Source: DASQEH01 sp038239485 | Lineage (GTDB): Bacteria > Actinomycetota > Actinomycetes > Propionibacteriales > Nocardioidaceae | NCBI GenBank assembly: GCA_038239485.1 | Contig: JBBSET010000002.1 | Span: forward strand, 38,999-102,998 | Direction of reading: 5' to 3' | DNA: 64,000 nt | In this document: positions 1 to 7,309 of the stretch, piece after piece | Position numbering within the stretch: position 1 is the first letter of the stretch | Layout of the letters: each line of letters opens with the position of its first letter | The notes under the pieces: model-generated | Told to the model about the DNA's origin: nothing | Databases searched by the model: none | The model's input: the letters and a program-made list of their open reading frames with translations, nothing else | Made by a program: the position numbers and the translations under genes

Positions 1-426
1 AGCGGTACGCCGACGGGCGAACGCCGTCACAGCGTCGGGGCCGGCGGACTCGCGCAGGAAGCGCAGGGCGCTGGCCGCGAGATCGTCGTAGGCCTGCAGG
101 AACGTGTCGCGGCCGGAGTCGGTGAGGGTGAAGACCTTGGCCGGCCGACCGCGTCCCCGAGCGCCGTAGGAGCGCGGCTCGCGCGCCTCCAGGGCGCCCG
201 CTGCCACCAGTTGGTCCAGGTGGCGCCGGACCGCGGCGGGGGTGAGTGTCAGCCGTTCAGCCAAGGTCGCTGCGGTGGAGGGACCGTTCTCGAGAATCGA
301 CCGCGCCACCCGCTCGCGTGTAGGTGAATCGTCGAGAACGCCGGTCGCCTCAGACTCATCCACAGGTTCGGCCGGCGGGACGGACGACGTCAGCACCGCC
401 GCTGCTGAGCCCCGCACGCTTTTCAC
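1..426 (-). CDS. sufR: SufR-type Fe-S cluster-sensing transcriptional repressor (N-terminal part)
   Basis: Reads leftward from GTG at 424-426 and leaves the window, so only 142 codons are visible. The visible part has a disordered N-terminus, then a winged helix-turn-helix (the stretch with AERLTLTPAAVRRHLDQL) followed by the wing motif GARGRGRPAKVFTLT, typical of the actinobacterial SufR/DeoR-like repressor. In this family the Fe-S ligand cysteines lie further downstream, outside the window. It faces away from an ABC exporter pair, the same arrangement as Mycobacterium Rv1460 / Rv1458c-Rv1457c, where SufR controls the suf operon for Fe-S assembly. The family call rests on the HTH and on synteny; the sensing domain cannot be seen. 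Confidence 0.72.
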   Translation of the reverse strand, partial: MKSVRGSAAAVLTSSVPPAEPVDESEATGVLDDSPTRERVARSILENGPSTAATLAERLTLTPAAVRRHLDQLVAAGALEAREPRSYGARGRGRPAKVFTLTDSGRDTFLQAYDDLAASALRFLRESAGPDAVTAFARRRTA

Positions 427-438
427 AACACTATTGTG
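424..438. promoter_or_regulatory. Inverted repeat over the sufR start codon, candidate SufR operator
   Basis: Perfect inverted repeat CACAA-N5-TTGTG whose left arm contains the GTG start of sufR. A repressor bound here would block its own gene. SufR proteins are known autorepressors; that this is the operator is inference. Confidence 0.4.
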
Positions 439-462
439 GCGTAATTAGTTCGGCGGCTCAAA

Positions 463-476
463 TAAGGCTGCCCTAA
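463..476. promoter_or_regulatory. DtxR/IdeR-like iron box in the sufR-ABC intergenic region
   Basis: TAAGGCTGCCCTAA is a near-palindrome with arms resembling the TTAGG/CCTAA arms of iron-dependent repressor sites. It lies about 40 bases upstream of sufR and is flanked by two copies of GTTCGGCGGC (448-457 and 481-490). Only a partial match to the 19-bp IdeR consensus, so tentative. The rest of the 427-746 gap shows nothing else except the promoter at 735. Confidence 0.25.
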
Positions 477-734
477 TCAGGTTCGGCGGCCTTACGGCGC
501 CGGATCGCACGACTCGGGCTCGTGCGTCCAAAGTGGACGCGGCTCAGTCATGGGCCTGCCGAAGACAACCAGATCTGGCCCACGTCCGGAGGATGCGTCG
601 TACAGCTCGGCGCTCGCCACCCCCCGACCGCTGTCCCCGGCCAAGTGCGCCCGCCCGAAACAGCAGACAGCCGTCGGGCCAGCAGAGTCCAGCTGTGGAG
701 ATGCAGGCCTGCCGAGTGCGGCGCCGACGCAACC

Positions 735-746
735 TAGACTCCTCTG
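735..746 (+). promoter_or_regulatory. Leaderless promoter of the ABC ATPase gene
   Basis: TAGACT (735-740) fits the actinobacterial -10 TANNNT and is followed by exactly six bases before GTG at 747, which places the transcription start on the start codon. No Shine-Dalgarno sequence precedes the gene. Confidence 0.6.
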
Positions 747-1670
747 GTGAGCGTGCCCGCCGTCGAGGTCTCGAACCTCGTGATGAGGTACGGCACGACT
801 CTCGCGGTCGACGGCCTGTCACTGGTCGTGGAGCGCGGCAGCGTGACGGCGATCCTGGGGCCCAACGGGGCCGGCAAGACCACGACCCTGGAGACCTGCG
901 AGGGCTACCGCTCGCCCCAGTCCGGCACGGTTCGCGTGCTCGGCCTGGACCCGGTCCGCGAACGCGCCCAGCTGGCACCACGTCTCGGCGTGATGCTGCA
1001 GCAGGGCGGCGCCTGGTCCGGCGTCCGCGCCGGCGAGATGCTCACCTACATGGCCTCGTTGTACGCCCACCCCCTTCCCGTCGACGACCTGGTCGAACGG
1101 CTCGGGCTCGGGACCTGTGGCCGGACGTCCTACCGGCGGCTCAGCGGCGGTCAGCAGCAGCGCCTCGGGCTGGCGATGGCGCTCGTGGGCAGGCCTGAGA
1201 TCGTCTTCCTCGACGAGCCCACTGCGGGACTCGACCCGCAGTCGCGCCGCAGCACCTGGGAGCTGGTGGAGGAGCTCGTGGTCGACGGGGTGACCGTCGT
1301 CCTGACGACGCACTACATGGAGGAGGCCGAACGGCTCGCCGCCCACGTCTTCGTCGTGGACCACGGCCAGGTGCTCACATCGGGCTCGCCGAGCGAGCTC
1401 ACCTCGGCTGGGGCCCAGAACACCATCAGGTTCCGCGCCAAGCCCGGCCTGCACGTCGATGATCTCGTGAGAGCTCTTCCAGCAGGCTGCTCGGTCACCG
1501 AGTCCCCGCTGGGCCGATACCGGGTCGACGGGGAGGTCACACCCCACACGGTCGCGGCCGTCACCGCCTGGTGCGCGTCGCTCGATGTGATGCCCGACGA
1601 CCTGGTGATCGAGAGACACACCTTGGAGGACGTCTTCCTGGAGCTCACGGGGAAGCGGCTCCGGACATGA
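747..1670 (+). CDS. ABC transporter ATP-binding protein (ABC-2 type exporter)
   Basis: A 307-residue cytoplasmic ATPase that powers the membrane partner encoded next. Walker A GPNGAGKT is at residues 38-45, the signature LSGGQQQR at 132-139, Walker B IVFLDEP at 152-158, and the H-loop histidine in TTHYMEEAE follows. The C-terminal ~80 residues form the regulatory extension common in drug- or lipid-type ABC-2 exporters. The stop overlaps the permease start as ATGA, so the two are translationally coupled. The pair is orthologous by position to Mycobacterium Rv1458c/Rv1457c beside sufR and ctaA; the substrate is not established. The start is chosen from the leaderless promoter. Confidence 0.9.
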   Translation: MSVPAVEVSNLVMRYGTTLAVDGLSLVVERGSVTAILGPNGAGKTTTLETCEGYRSPQSGTVRVLGLDPVRERAQLAPRLGVMLQQGGAWSGVRAGEMLTYMASLYAHPLPVDDLVERLGLGTCGRTSYRRLSGGQQQRLGLAMALVGRPEIVFLDEPTAGLDPQSRRSTWELVEELVVDGVTVVLTTHYMEEAERLAAHVFVVDHGQVLTSGSPSELTSAGAQNTIRFRAKPGLHVDDLVRALPAGCSVTESPLGRYRVDGEVTPHTVAAVTAWCASLDVMPDDLVIERHTLEDVFLELTGKRLRT

Positions 1671-2443
1671 CTGCGCTGAGCTTCACCCCGGCGCCTGGTG
1701 CCAACAGCCGGTCAACGATGATCCTCACCCACGCGCGGATGGAGGTGCGGCTGCTCTTCCGCAACGGGGAACAGCTCCTCCTCGCCCTGGTCATCCCGCT
1801 GCTACTGCTCTCAGGCGGAGCGGAGGCGGGCACGGTCATCGACCTCGGCTCGGGGCGGCGGATCGACATCTTGACGCCTGGCGTCATCGCGCTCGCGGTG
1901 ATGTCCACGTCGTTCACCTCGATCGCCATCGCCACCGCCTTCGAGCGCCGGTACAACGTCCTCAAGCGGCTCGGGGCGTCACCGCTGTCTCGCGCCAACC
2001 TCCTCGCCGGAAAGGTGCTGTCGCTGCTCGTCGTCGAGGTCGTGCAGCTTGCCGTGCTCTGCGCGGCCGGGTTGCTTCTCGGCTGGCATCCTCACGGTGG
2101 CATCCTCGCGGCCCTATCGGGCCTGCTGCTCGTGGTGGCAGGCACCGCCGCGTTCGCCTCGCTCGGTCTGCTGATGGCGGGAACTCTGCGGGCAGAGGCA
2201 ACGCTGGCAGCCGCCAACCTGGTCTACGTCGTGCTCCTGGTCGCCGGAGCCATCGTCGTCCCGCTGTCGTCGTATCCCCACGCCATGCATGCCGTCGTCT
2301 CGGCACTCCCGTCCGGTGCACTGGCGGAGGGCCTGCGAGAAGTCTGCTCGGGTGCCCCCCTCGACTGGTGGCGGGTCGTGGTCCTGGTCGCATGGGCAGG
2401 CGTCGCAGGCGCCCTCACCGTCAGGACGTTCCGCTGGGAATGA
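1667..2443 (+). CDS. ABC-2 type transporter permease
   Basis: Integral membrane partner (258 residues) of the preceding ATPase. It starts at ATG 1667 inside the ATGA overlap, with GGGGAAG a few bases upstream. About six hydrophobic segments are visible, beginning with LLLALVIPLLLLS and ending in VVVLVAWAGVAGAL, the usual ABC2_membrane layout with a large loop after the first helix. The last codons (arginine-threonine-phenylalanine-arginine-tryptophan-glutamate-stop) form the left copy of a 22-bp direct repeat that recurs at 5990, so this 3' end looks like the attachment site of the downstream islet. Confidence 0.88.
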   Translation: MTALSFTPAPGANSRSTMILTHARMEVRLLFRNGEQLLLALVIPLLLLSGGAEAGTVIDLGSGRRIDILTPGVIALAVMSTSFTSIAIATAFERRYNVLKRLGASPLSRANLLAGKVLSLLVVEVVQLAVLCAAGLLLGWHPHGGILAALSGLLLVVAGTAAFASLGLLMAGTLRAEATLAAANLVYVVLLVAGAIVVPLSSYPHAMHAVVSALPSGALAEGLREVCSGAPLDWWRVVVLVAWAGVAGALTVRTFRWE

Positions 2444-2444
2444 G
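2423..2444 (+). repeat. Left direct repeat of the islet (attL-like)
   Basis: 22 bp covering the last codons and stop of the ABC permease gene. It differs from the right copy (5990-6011) at two adjacent positions only, 2428-2429. Confidence 0.6.
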
Positions 2445-2498
2445 TAACCAGCGTCTGACCTGCAGTTTTACCGATCGAGTCCATCCCGAACGCACATC

Positions 2499-2608
2499 TC
2501 AGCCAGTGAAATATCCCAGGAGTCCGACGGTGGAGACGCCCGCGTCGTACATCCGGCGAGCCACTCGATCTTCTTCGAAGTGAGGCTCGGCTTGCGCCCA
2601 CCTACGTC
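2499..2608 (-). pseudogene. Remnant of a Hin/resolvase-family serine recombinase (DNA-binding tail)
   Basis: Read on the minus strand, one frame gives GGRKPSLTSKKIE. After a single-base shift near 2563 the next frame gives ARRMYDAGVSTVGLL, and this ends at a TGA at 2499-2501. Joined, they match the classic C-terminal HTH_7 start of Hin-type invertases and resolvases (GRxxxLTxxKIxxARRMYDAGVSTV). The catalytic domain is absent and the helix-turn-helix after the conserved GVSTV is degraded, so the piece cannot be functional. It sits just inside the left repeat of the islet, where an integrase would be expected. Recognition is by eye only. Confidence 0.55.
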
Positions 2609-2675
2609 AGAACCTCGCTGCCCTTTCCCCGAACGCCGGACCATATCGGCAACTTGTACGGAAGGTGACGGGTTG

Positions 2676-2695
2676 ATGACTGAATGTCATAGATT
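2676..2695 (+). promoter_or_regulatory. Possible promoter/operator of the LamG gene
   Basis: Inverted repeat ATGAC-N5-GTCAT (2676-2690) runs directly into TAGATT (2690-2695), a TANNNT -10 element. It would give a leader of about 230 bases before the gene at 2932. The rest of the 2609-2931 gap shows no gene I can support. Confidence 0.25.
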
Positions 2696-2931
2696 GGGAA
2701 CGACTGCGTAAACCGGCTGAAAAATGGACGATTAGCGGGTGTAGGAACGGGAGAGGGTGCGCTCGGGAGTTCCACGCGCAGGTCCGCCAGTCCCTGTGCC
2801 TGGACAGCGGGATGGCCCTGGCCACACCACCTTGACCACTCATCACTGTCACTTCGAGAAAGCACGCACAAGTTGAAACGCCCCACCCACTTCACCCCCG
2901 CCATCAGATCTTCGGGGAAGGAACTCCTCTC

Positions 2932-3678
2932 ATGACCACCAAGACCAAGCTCAGCGTCCTCTCGCTCACCGCGAGTGTGCTGATGGCCCTCGGGGCCAAC
3001 GGCGCCTATGCCAGCACCCCACCGTCGACGCCGACTATCGTGTCCAGTTGGCAGATGAACGAGCCCACCGGCACCGCTGTCATGGTGGACTCGGGTCCTA
3101 ACCACCTCAACGGTTCGGTGGTACCCGGTGACCAGCCGGGCACCAACGGCGTGAACGCAACCGGCACGTACTACAACTGGGTGCACCGCTGCCCGACGTG
3201 CACGCCGGTCGATGACACCCGGGTGATCGAGGTGCAGGACCCGCTCAGCCTCACCGAGCCGGTGGACCCGAACGTGACGTACGCGCTGGAGTTCCAGATC
3301 CGCACCACCTACTTGGCGGGCAACGTGATGCAGAAGGGTCACTCCAGCGCCAAGGGCGGCCAGATCAAGGTCCAGAACGTCGGCGGCGACGTCCAGTGCC
3401 TGTTCAAGGGTGCCAACGGCGTCCGGGTAGGCACCGGGTCATCCAAAGTAGCTCCGCTCAACGACGGGGTGTGGCACGACGTCCGTTGCGTGCACACCGC
3501 TACCAAGGTCCAGGAGTACGTGGACGGCGTGCTGGTTGCCGCCAAGATCGGCAGCACCGGGCCGATCACCAACACCGCCCCGTTCAGCATGGGCGGCAAG
3601 ACCAACTGCAACCAGACCACCGTCACCTGCGACTACTACTCCGGCGACCTCGACGCGGTCACGATCTCCACCGGGTAA
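2932..3678 (+). CDS. Secreted LamG/concanavalin A-like lectin domain protein
   Basis: 248 residues. The N-terminus is a Sec signal peptide (basic TTKTK, hydrophobic core to about residue 25, likely cleavage after GAYAS near residue 28). The rest is one beta-sandwich LamG domain: SSWQMNEPTGTAVMVDSG opens it, and the hallmark segments GVWHDVRCVH, VQEYVDGVL and the closing YYSGDLDAVTIS follow. Four cysteines could form disulfides. These domains bind carbohydrate and often sit beside glycosidases; the ligand is unknown. GGGGAAGGAA precedes ATG 2932. First gene of a three-gene run of secreted proteins inside the islet. Confidence 0.75.
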   Translation: MTTKTKLSVLSLTASVLMALGANGAYASTPPSTPTIVSSWQMNEPTGTAVMVDSGPNHLNGSVVPGDQPGTNGVNATGTYYNWVHRCPTCTPVDDTRVIEVQDPLSLTEPVDPNVTYALEFQIRTTYLAGNVMQKGHSSAKGGQIKVQNVGGDVQCLFKGANGVRVGTGSSKVAPLNDGVWHDVRCVHTATKVQEYVDGVLVAAKIGSTGPITNTAPFSMGGKTNCNQTTVTCDYYSGDLDAVTISTG

Positions 3679-3740
3679 CACACAACCATGCCATTGATTC
3701 AGTTGGGGCATCCACCCCTTTTCAGCTTGAAGAGGTCTCT

Positions 3741-4745
3741 GTGATCCGATCCTTTCGCGTGGTCCTGATCCTCGTGACAGGCGTTGCCATCGTCACGCTG
3801 GCTCTGTCGTTCGGTCCGTTCGCTGGAGTGACGCCTCAAGCTCACGCCGACATCGGTGACCCGGTGATCGGGGCAGTGGGCGACATGGCCTGCGGCTCCT
3901 CCGACCGCTCCTTCAACAACAACCAGGGCAAGCCGCTGGCCTGTGCTGAGCAGCGCACTTCAGACGCGATGCTGGCCGACCCGACCATCACCTCGGTGCT
4001 CGGGCTCGGGGACTACCAGTACGACTGTGGGGACACCGCCGACTACGCGGTCTCCTACGACCCTTCCTGGGGTCGGATGGACTCCCGGATGAATCCGGTC
4101 GCCGGGAATCACGAGTACAAGACCGGTAACGACGTCTTCGGCCACCCGTGCCCGACGACGAACAAGACCGCCACCAACTTCTTCACCCACTTCGGTGCCT
4201 CATCCCACCCAGAGACCGGCGGGCACTTCTCGTTCGACCTCGGCACCTGGCACCTGATCGGGCTGAACGGCAACTGCACCGCTTCCGGAGTGGGCGGCTG
4301 CACCGACACCTCGGCCCAGACCACCTGGCTCAAGGCCGACCTGGCTTCGACCCTCCAGCCGTGCATCCTGGCGTTCTGGCACCAGCCGCTGTACACCGGG
4401 TTAGCTAACAACGCTGGCTGGAACCGGGTCTACCGGCCGTGGTGGAACGCCTTGCAGGCAGCCGGTGCCGATGTGGTGCTCAACGGCCACATCCACAACT
4501 ACCAGCGCTACCCGGCTCTGGACGACAACGGTGTCCAGACTCCCGCTGGGATCACTGAGTACGTCGCCGGTACCGGAGGGGAAAAGCAGGTGCTGACCTC
4601 CGCAGCAGCCGCCGTGGCCCCACTCGCCTGGGCCAAGTCGTTCGGCTACCTGCGGATGACACTGCTACCCGCCGGCTGGACCGCCGACTTCGTTGACACC
4701 ACCGGTACCGTGCTCGACTCAAGCTCAGGAGTGTGTCATGTCTAA
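3741..4745 (+). CDS. Secreted metallophosphoesterase (purple acid phosphatase-like)
   Basis: 334 residues from GTG 3741, with TGAAGAGG 5-13 bases upstream. A signal peptide covers residues 1-36 (hydrophobic core LILVTGVAIVTLALSF, cleavage after AHA). The dinuclear-metal motifs of calcineurin-like phosphoesterases are all present in order: GAVGDMACG (Asp48), GLGDYQYD (Asp91), GNHEY (122-126), AFWHQPLY (His214) and NGHIHNYQRY (His250, His252). The fold and motif spacing resemble bacterial purple acid phosphatases, which cleave phosphate esters outside the cell. The gene ends 8 bases inside the next one, so the two are coupled. Substrate unknown. Confidence 0.82.
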   Translation: MIRSFRVVLILVTGVAIVTLALSFGPFAGVTPQAHADIGDPVIGAVGDMACGSSDRSFNNNQGKPLACAEQRTSDAMLADPTITSVLGLGDYQYDCGDTADYAVSYDPSWGRMDSRMNPVAGNHEYKTGNDVFGHPCPTTNKTATNFFTHFGASSHPETGGHFSFDLGTWHLIGLNGNCTASGVGGCTDTSAQTTWLKADLASTLQPCILAFWHQPLYTGLANNAGWNRVYRPWWNALQAAGADVVLNGHIHNYQRYPALDDNGVQTPAGITEYVAGTGGEKQVLTSAAAAVAPLAWAKSFGYLRMTLLPAGWTADFVDTTGTVLDSSSGVCHV

Positions 4746-5733
4746 GTGTCAGCGTATGTCTCAGCGCCTCGCAGTGGCGGCGGTGGCTCTTGGGCTGATG
4801 GTGGCCCCAGTAGCGGCCCAGGGGGCCTCAGTGACCTCCCCGATGGCCTTCGGGGTCTTCCCGACCACGGCCACCAAGACGGCTACCCAGGCTTTCGAGA
4901 CCACGGCAGGACGCCAAATGGCGTTCATCCGGGTCTACGACCGGTGGGACGACACCTTCCCTGATGCCAACACCACCTGGATGCAGTCCACCGGGCACAG
5001 CCTGTTCCTCAGCATCAAGACCCGGACCAAAGCCGGTGTCAACCTGAGTTGGCAGGCCATCGCCGACGCCCAGCCGGGCGACCCGCTGTACGTCGACATG
5101 CAACGGTGGGCAGCTCAGATAAAGAGCTACGGGACCGAGATCTACGTGACCTTCAACCACGAGCCCGACACCACCCACTCTCAGGCCAGTGGCACCCCGG
5201 CTGCCTACATCGCGGCCTACCAGAAGTTCGTCACGGTGATGAGAGCAGAGGGCGTCACCAATGCCAAGTGGGCGTGGACCACGGCGGCCCGCAACTACGG
5301 CTTGGGCAAGCCCGCCCAATACGCCCCGAACTACTACCCCGGCGACGCCTACATCGACGTGATGGCCATCGATGCCTACAACATCTACTGCAAGACCAAG
5401 ACCGGCACCTGGGCCAACCCCTGGCGGTCACTGGAGACGATCATCACCCCCTTCATGCAGTTCGCGGCCCTGCACCCCGGCCCTGCACTCATGGTGGCTG
5501 AGTTCGGTACCAGCGAGGACCCGGCCAACCCCACCGCCAAGGCCGACTGGATCACCGCTGCTGACCAACTGTTCAAGCAGCCCGGCTACGAGCGCTTCGA
5601 GGCCGTCGCCTACTGGAACACCACCAGCCATACCTACGCCAACTGCGACTTCAAGATCGGCTCCAGCCCAGCTTCCCAGGCCGCATTCAACGCGATGGCC
5701 GCCGACCCCTTCTACTCCGGCACCGTGTCATGA
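4738..5733 (+). CDS. Secreted GH26-like glycoside hydrolase (beta-mannanase type)
   Basis: 331 residues from ATG 4738 (AGGAG six bases upstream), overlapping the phosphoesterase gene by 8 bases. Signal peptide residues 1-28. The remainder looks like a TIM-barrel glycosidase of clan GH-A: FNHEP with Glu142 as the likely acid/base after strand 4, and MVAEFG with Glu255 as the likely nucleophile after strand 7, the GH26 arrangement. VMAIDAYN is also typical. GH26 enzymes cut beta-1,4-mannans or beta-1,3-xylans; the substrate here is inferred only by family. No carbohydrate-binding module is attached, which may be why a separate LamG protein is encoded nearby. Confidence 0.72.
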   Translation: MSKCQRMSQRLAVAAVALGLMVAPVAAQGASVTSPMAFGVFPTTATKTATQAFETTAGRQMAFIRVYDRWDDTFPDANTTWMQSTGHSLFLSIKTRTKAGVNLSWQAIADAQPGDPLYVDMQRWAAQIKSYGTEIYVTFNHEPDTTHSQASGTPAAYIAAYQKFVTVMRAEGVTNAKWAWTTAARNYGLGKPAQYAPNYYPGDAYIDVMAIDAYNIYCKTKTGTWANPWRSLETIITPFMQFAALHPGPALMVAEFGTSEDPANPTAKADWITAADQLFKQPGYERFEAVAYWNTTSHTYANCDFKIGSSPASQAAFNAMAADPFYSGTVS

Positions 5734-5743
5734 AAGAACCCAG

Positions 5744-5935
5744 ATGATCCGTACAGTCTTCGTGGCCTCTCGCTGCCGCCGTGACGCTGCCCGACGCTGT
5801 GAGCCGGGTCGGTCGCTACTGACGCCACCAACCGATCATCGCGGCCAACTCCAACGCGGGTCTCGTCGTCGGCAGCACGATGAGCCTCGGGCAAGGCGGC
5901 CGACTCAACCCGATAGCAATCAGGCCGTCTGACGA
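5744..5935 (+). pseudogene. Decayed start of a fourth secreted-protein gene
   Basis: ATG at 5744 opens MIRTVFVA; from about 5766 a signal-peptide-like continuation PLAAAVTLP lies in a different frame, followed by a stop and then a coherent stretch IIAANSNAGLVVGSTMSLGQ. No single frame gives a plausible protein. It lies 10 bases after the GH26 gene, in line with the operon. Read here as a frameshifted remnant; it could also be chance. The rest of 5734-6030 contains only the right islet repeat. Confidence 0.25.
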
Positions 5936-5989
5936 TTGTCGGCTACGGTCCCAGCGCATGACGATTGGCCCACTATAAGGAAGTTTGAG

Positions 5990-6011
5990 AGGACTCTCCG
6001 CTGGGAATGAG
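5990..6011 (+). repeat. Right direct repeat of the islet (attR-like)
   Basis: 22 bp copy of the permease 3' end at 2423-2444, with two mismatches. In frame it would encode glutamate, then arginine-threonine-leucine-arginine-tryptophan-glutamate and stop, i.e. another plausible permease C-terminus. Confidence 0.6.
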
Positions 6012-6030
6012 CGGCGCTGAGAGTGACCGC

Positions 6031-6231
6031 TCAGGTGGTGTGGTCGCCGCTGAGCACGTGCATCCGGTCGCCGGGTGCACCATCCTCGAGAATCGACCAG
6101 GCCGACGGAGAGAATGTCAGCTCGTGACCGTCCCCCGTGTGAACGACGAGGAGGCCGTGGTCGTTGAACCGGTAGTGGGCCTCGTCGCCGTATAGCTGCG
6201 AGTCCTTCGGGCCGTGCAAGGTGAAAGCCAT
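6031..6231 (-). CDS. Small hypothetical protein
   Basis: 66 residues from ATG 6231 (a GTG at 6267 in the same frame would add 12). The composition is protein-like: MAFTLHGPKDSQLYGDEAHY, an apparent beta-rich core (RFNDHGLLVVHTGDGHELTF) and a polar C-terminus ending in DHTT. No signal peptide, membrane segment or known motif was recognised. It lies just outside the right repeat of the islet and is divergent from ctaA. Function unknown; upstream ribosome-binding signals are weak for both starts. Confidence 0.5.
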   Translation of the reverse strand: MAFTLHGPKDSQLYGDEAHYRFNDHGLLVVHTGDGHELTFSPSAWSILEDGAPGDRMHVLSGDHTT

Positions 6232-6309
6232 CTGCAGAGTCTCCCACGACTGACTGAGAAGTCGCACTCCCAGGCACGACGCGCAGACATGAGCACCCGG
6301 GCGGGCAGG

Positions 6310-6321
6310 GATACTGACGTC
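6310..6321 (+). promoter_or_regulatory. Leaderless promoter of ctaA
   Basis: GATACT (6310-6315) followed by exactly six bases and then ATG 6322. It fixes the ctaA start and gives the gene a promoter of its own, separate from the ABC pair. Confidence 0.5.
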
Positions 6322-7254
6322 ATGGGAGTGACAAAGCTGATGACGCCGTCATCGTCGACGGAGCGGTCGGGGCCGTCCAGCCGGCGCCTCCTCAAGCGTC
6401 TCACGGTCGCGACCCTCGTGGCCAACATCGTCATCGTCTTCACCGGCGCCACCGTCAGGCTGACCGGCTCGGGACTGGGCTGCCCGAGCTGGCCCCGCTG
6501 CTCGGGCGGGTCGTTCGTCGTGCATGACGCCCTCGGTGTGCACGGCTTCGTCGAGTTCAGCAACCGGATGCTGACCTTCGTCCTCACGGCCGTGGTGCTG
6601 ACCACATGGGTGGCGGCGATGCGCTTCCAGCCGCGGCGCAGGTCGATCAGGCGGCTGGCGACGGCCCTGCTCGTCGGCATCCCCGCTCAGGCGCTGCTCG
6701 GCGGCGTGACCGTGCTCAGCGACCTGAACCCGTGGGTGGTGGCCCTGCACCTGCTGCTGTCGCTGGCACTCATCGCCACTGCCGTCGTCCTGGTCCGGCG
6801 CGTCGACGAGGAGGACCGACCTCCACAGCCCACGGTCCCGAGGCCGGTCCTGGTCCTCGCCAGGGCCACGTTCGTCGCGGCGTGGGCGGTGCTCTACGTC
6901 GGCACGGTAGTCACCGGCTCCGGCCCGCACGCCGGCGACGCGAGCTCGCCCCGCACCGGCCTTCGCCCCGCCGCCGTGGCGCAGTTCCACGCAGACCTGG
7001 TGTTCCTGCTGGTCGGTCTCACCATCGGCACCCTGGTCGCCTTCAAGGTCACCAAGGCTCCCGAACGGGCGCAGCGGGCGGCGACATGGCTGTTGGGGAT
7101 CGAGCTGACTCAGGGTGTCGTCGGGTTCACCCAGTACTTCACCAACCTCCCGGTCGCGCTGGTGGCGATCCACGTCCTCGGGGCCGCGCTCATCAGCGCC
7201 GCGGTGACCTGGGTCCTGCTCGGCACGCGCGACCGAGGACTGCTCCGGCTGTAA
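6322..7254 (+). CDS. ctaA: Heme A synthase
   Basis: 310 residues, membrane protein of the COX15/CtaA family, which oxidises heme O to heme A for aa3-type cytochrome oxidase. About eight hydrophobic helices are visible. Conserved histidines occur in VHGFVEFSNR (the H-x5-N/R signature of the first half), VALHLLLSL, VAQFHADLVF and VAIHVLGAA; cysteine in SGLGCPSWP lies in the first extracytoplasmic loop. The start is set by the leaderless promoter; upstream in-frame ATGs would add residues not expected for the family. The gene order ABC exporter, ctaA, ctaB is conserved in actinobacteria, here with an islet inserted before ctaA. It converges on ctaB. Confidence 0.92.
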   Translation: MGVTKLMTPSSSTERSGPSSRRLLKRLTVATLVANIVIVFTGATVRLTGSGLGCPSWPRCSGGSFVVHDALGVHGFVEFSNRMLTFVLTAVVLTTWVAAMRFQPRRRSIRRLATALLVGIPAQALLGGVTVLSDLNPWVVALHLLLSLALIATAVVLVRRVDEEDRPPQPTVPRPVLVLARATFVAAWAVLYVGTVVTGSGPHAGDASSPRTGLRPAAVAQFHADLVFLLVGLTIGTLVAFKVTKAPERAQRAATWLLGIELTQGVVGFTQYFTNLPVALVAIHVLGAALISAAVTWVLLGTRDRGLLRL

Positions 7255-7262
7255 CGGCGTGC

Positions 7263-7296
7263 GCCGCCGGGTCACCTGGAGGCGGCATGCGCCGCC
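7263..7296. terminator. Hairpin between convergent ctaA and ctaB
   Basis: GCCGCC (7263-7268), GGCGGC (7281-7286) and GCCGCC (7291-7296) can form alternative GC-rich hairpins; the tight one has an ATGC loop. A 14-bp direct repeat (7259-7272 and 7289-7302) generates them. No U-tract, as is common for actinobacterial terminators. Confidence 0.4.
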
Positions 7297-7309
7297 GGGT
7301 CGTTGGGCG

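Larger units (their letters stand above)
2423..6011. mobile_element. Genomic islet bounded by 22-bp direct repeats
   Basis: The stretch between the permease end and the ctaA side is bracketed by direct repeats at 2423-2444 and 5990-6011 (20 of 22 bases identical; 15-bp identical core TCCGCTGGGAATGAG). Inside lie a frameshifted serine-recombinase tail, three genes for secreted proteins and one decayed reading frame. In relatives the ABC pair and ctaA are close neighbours, so this is an insertion into a conserved block. A hand count of 5101-5160 gives 33/60 G+C, below the surrounding core genes. A target-site or attachment-site duplication is the simplest reading. Confidence 0.55.
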
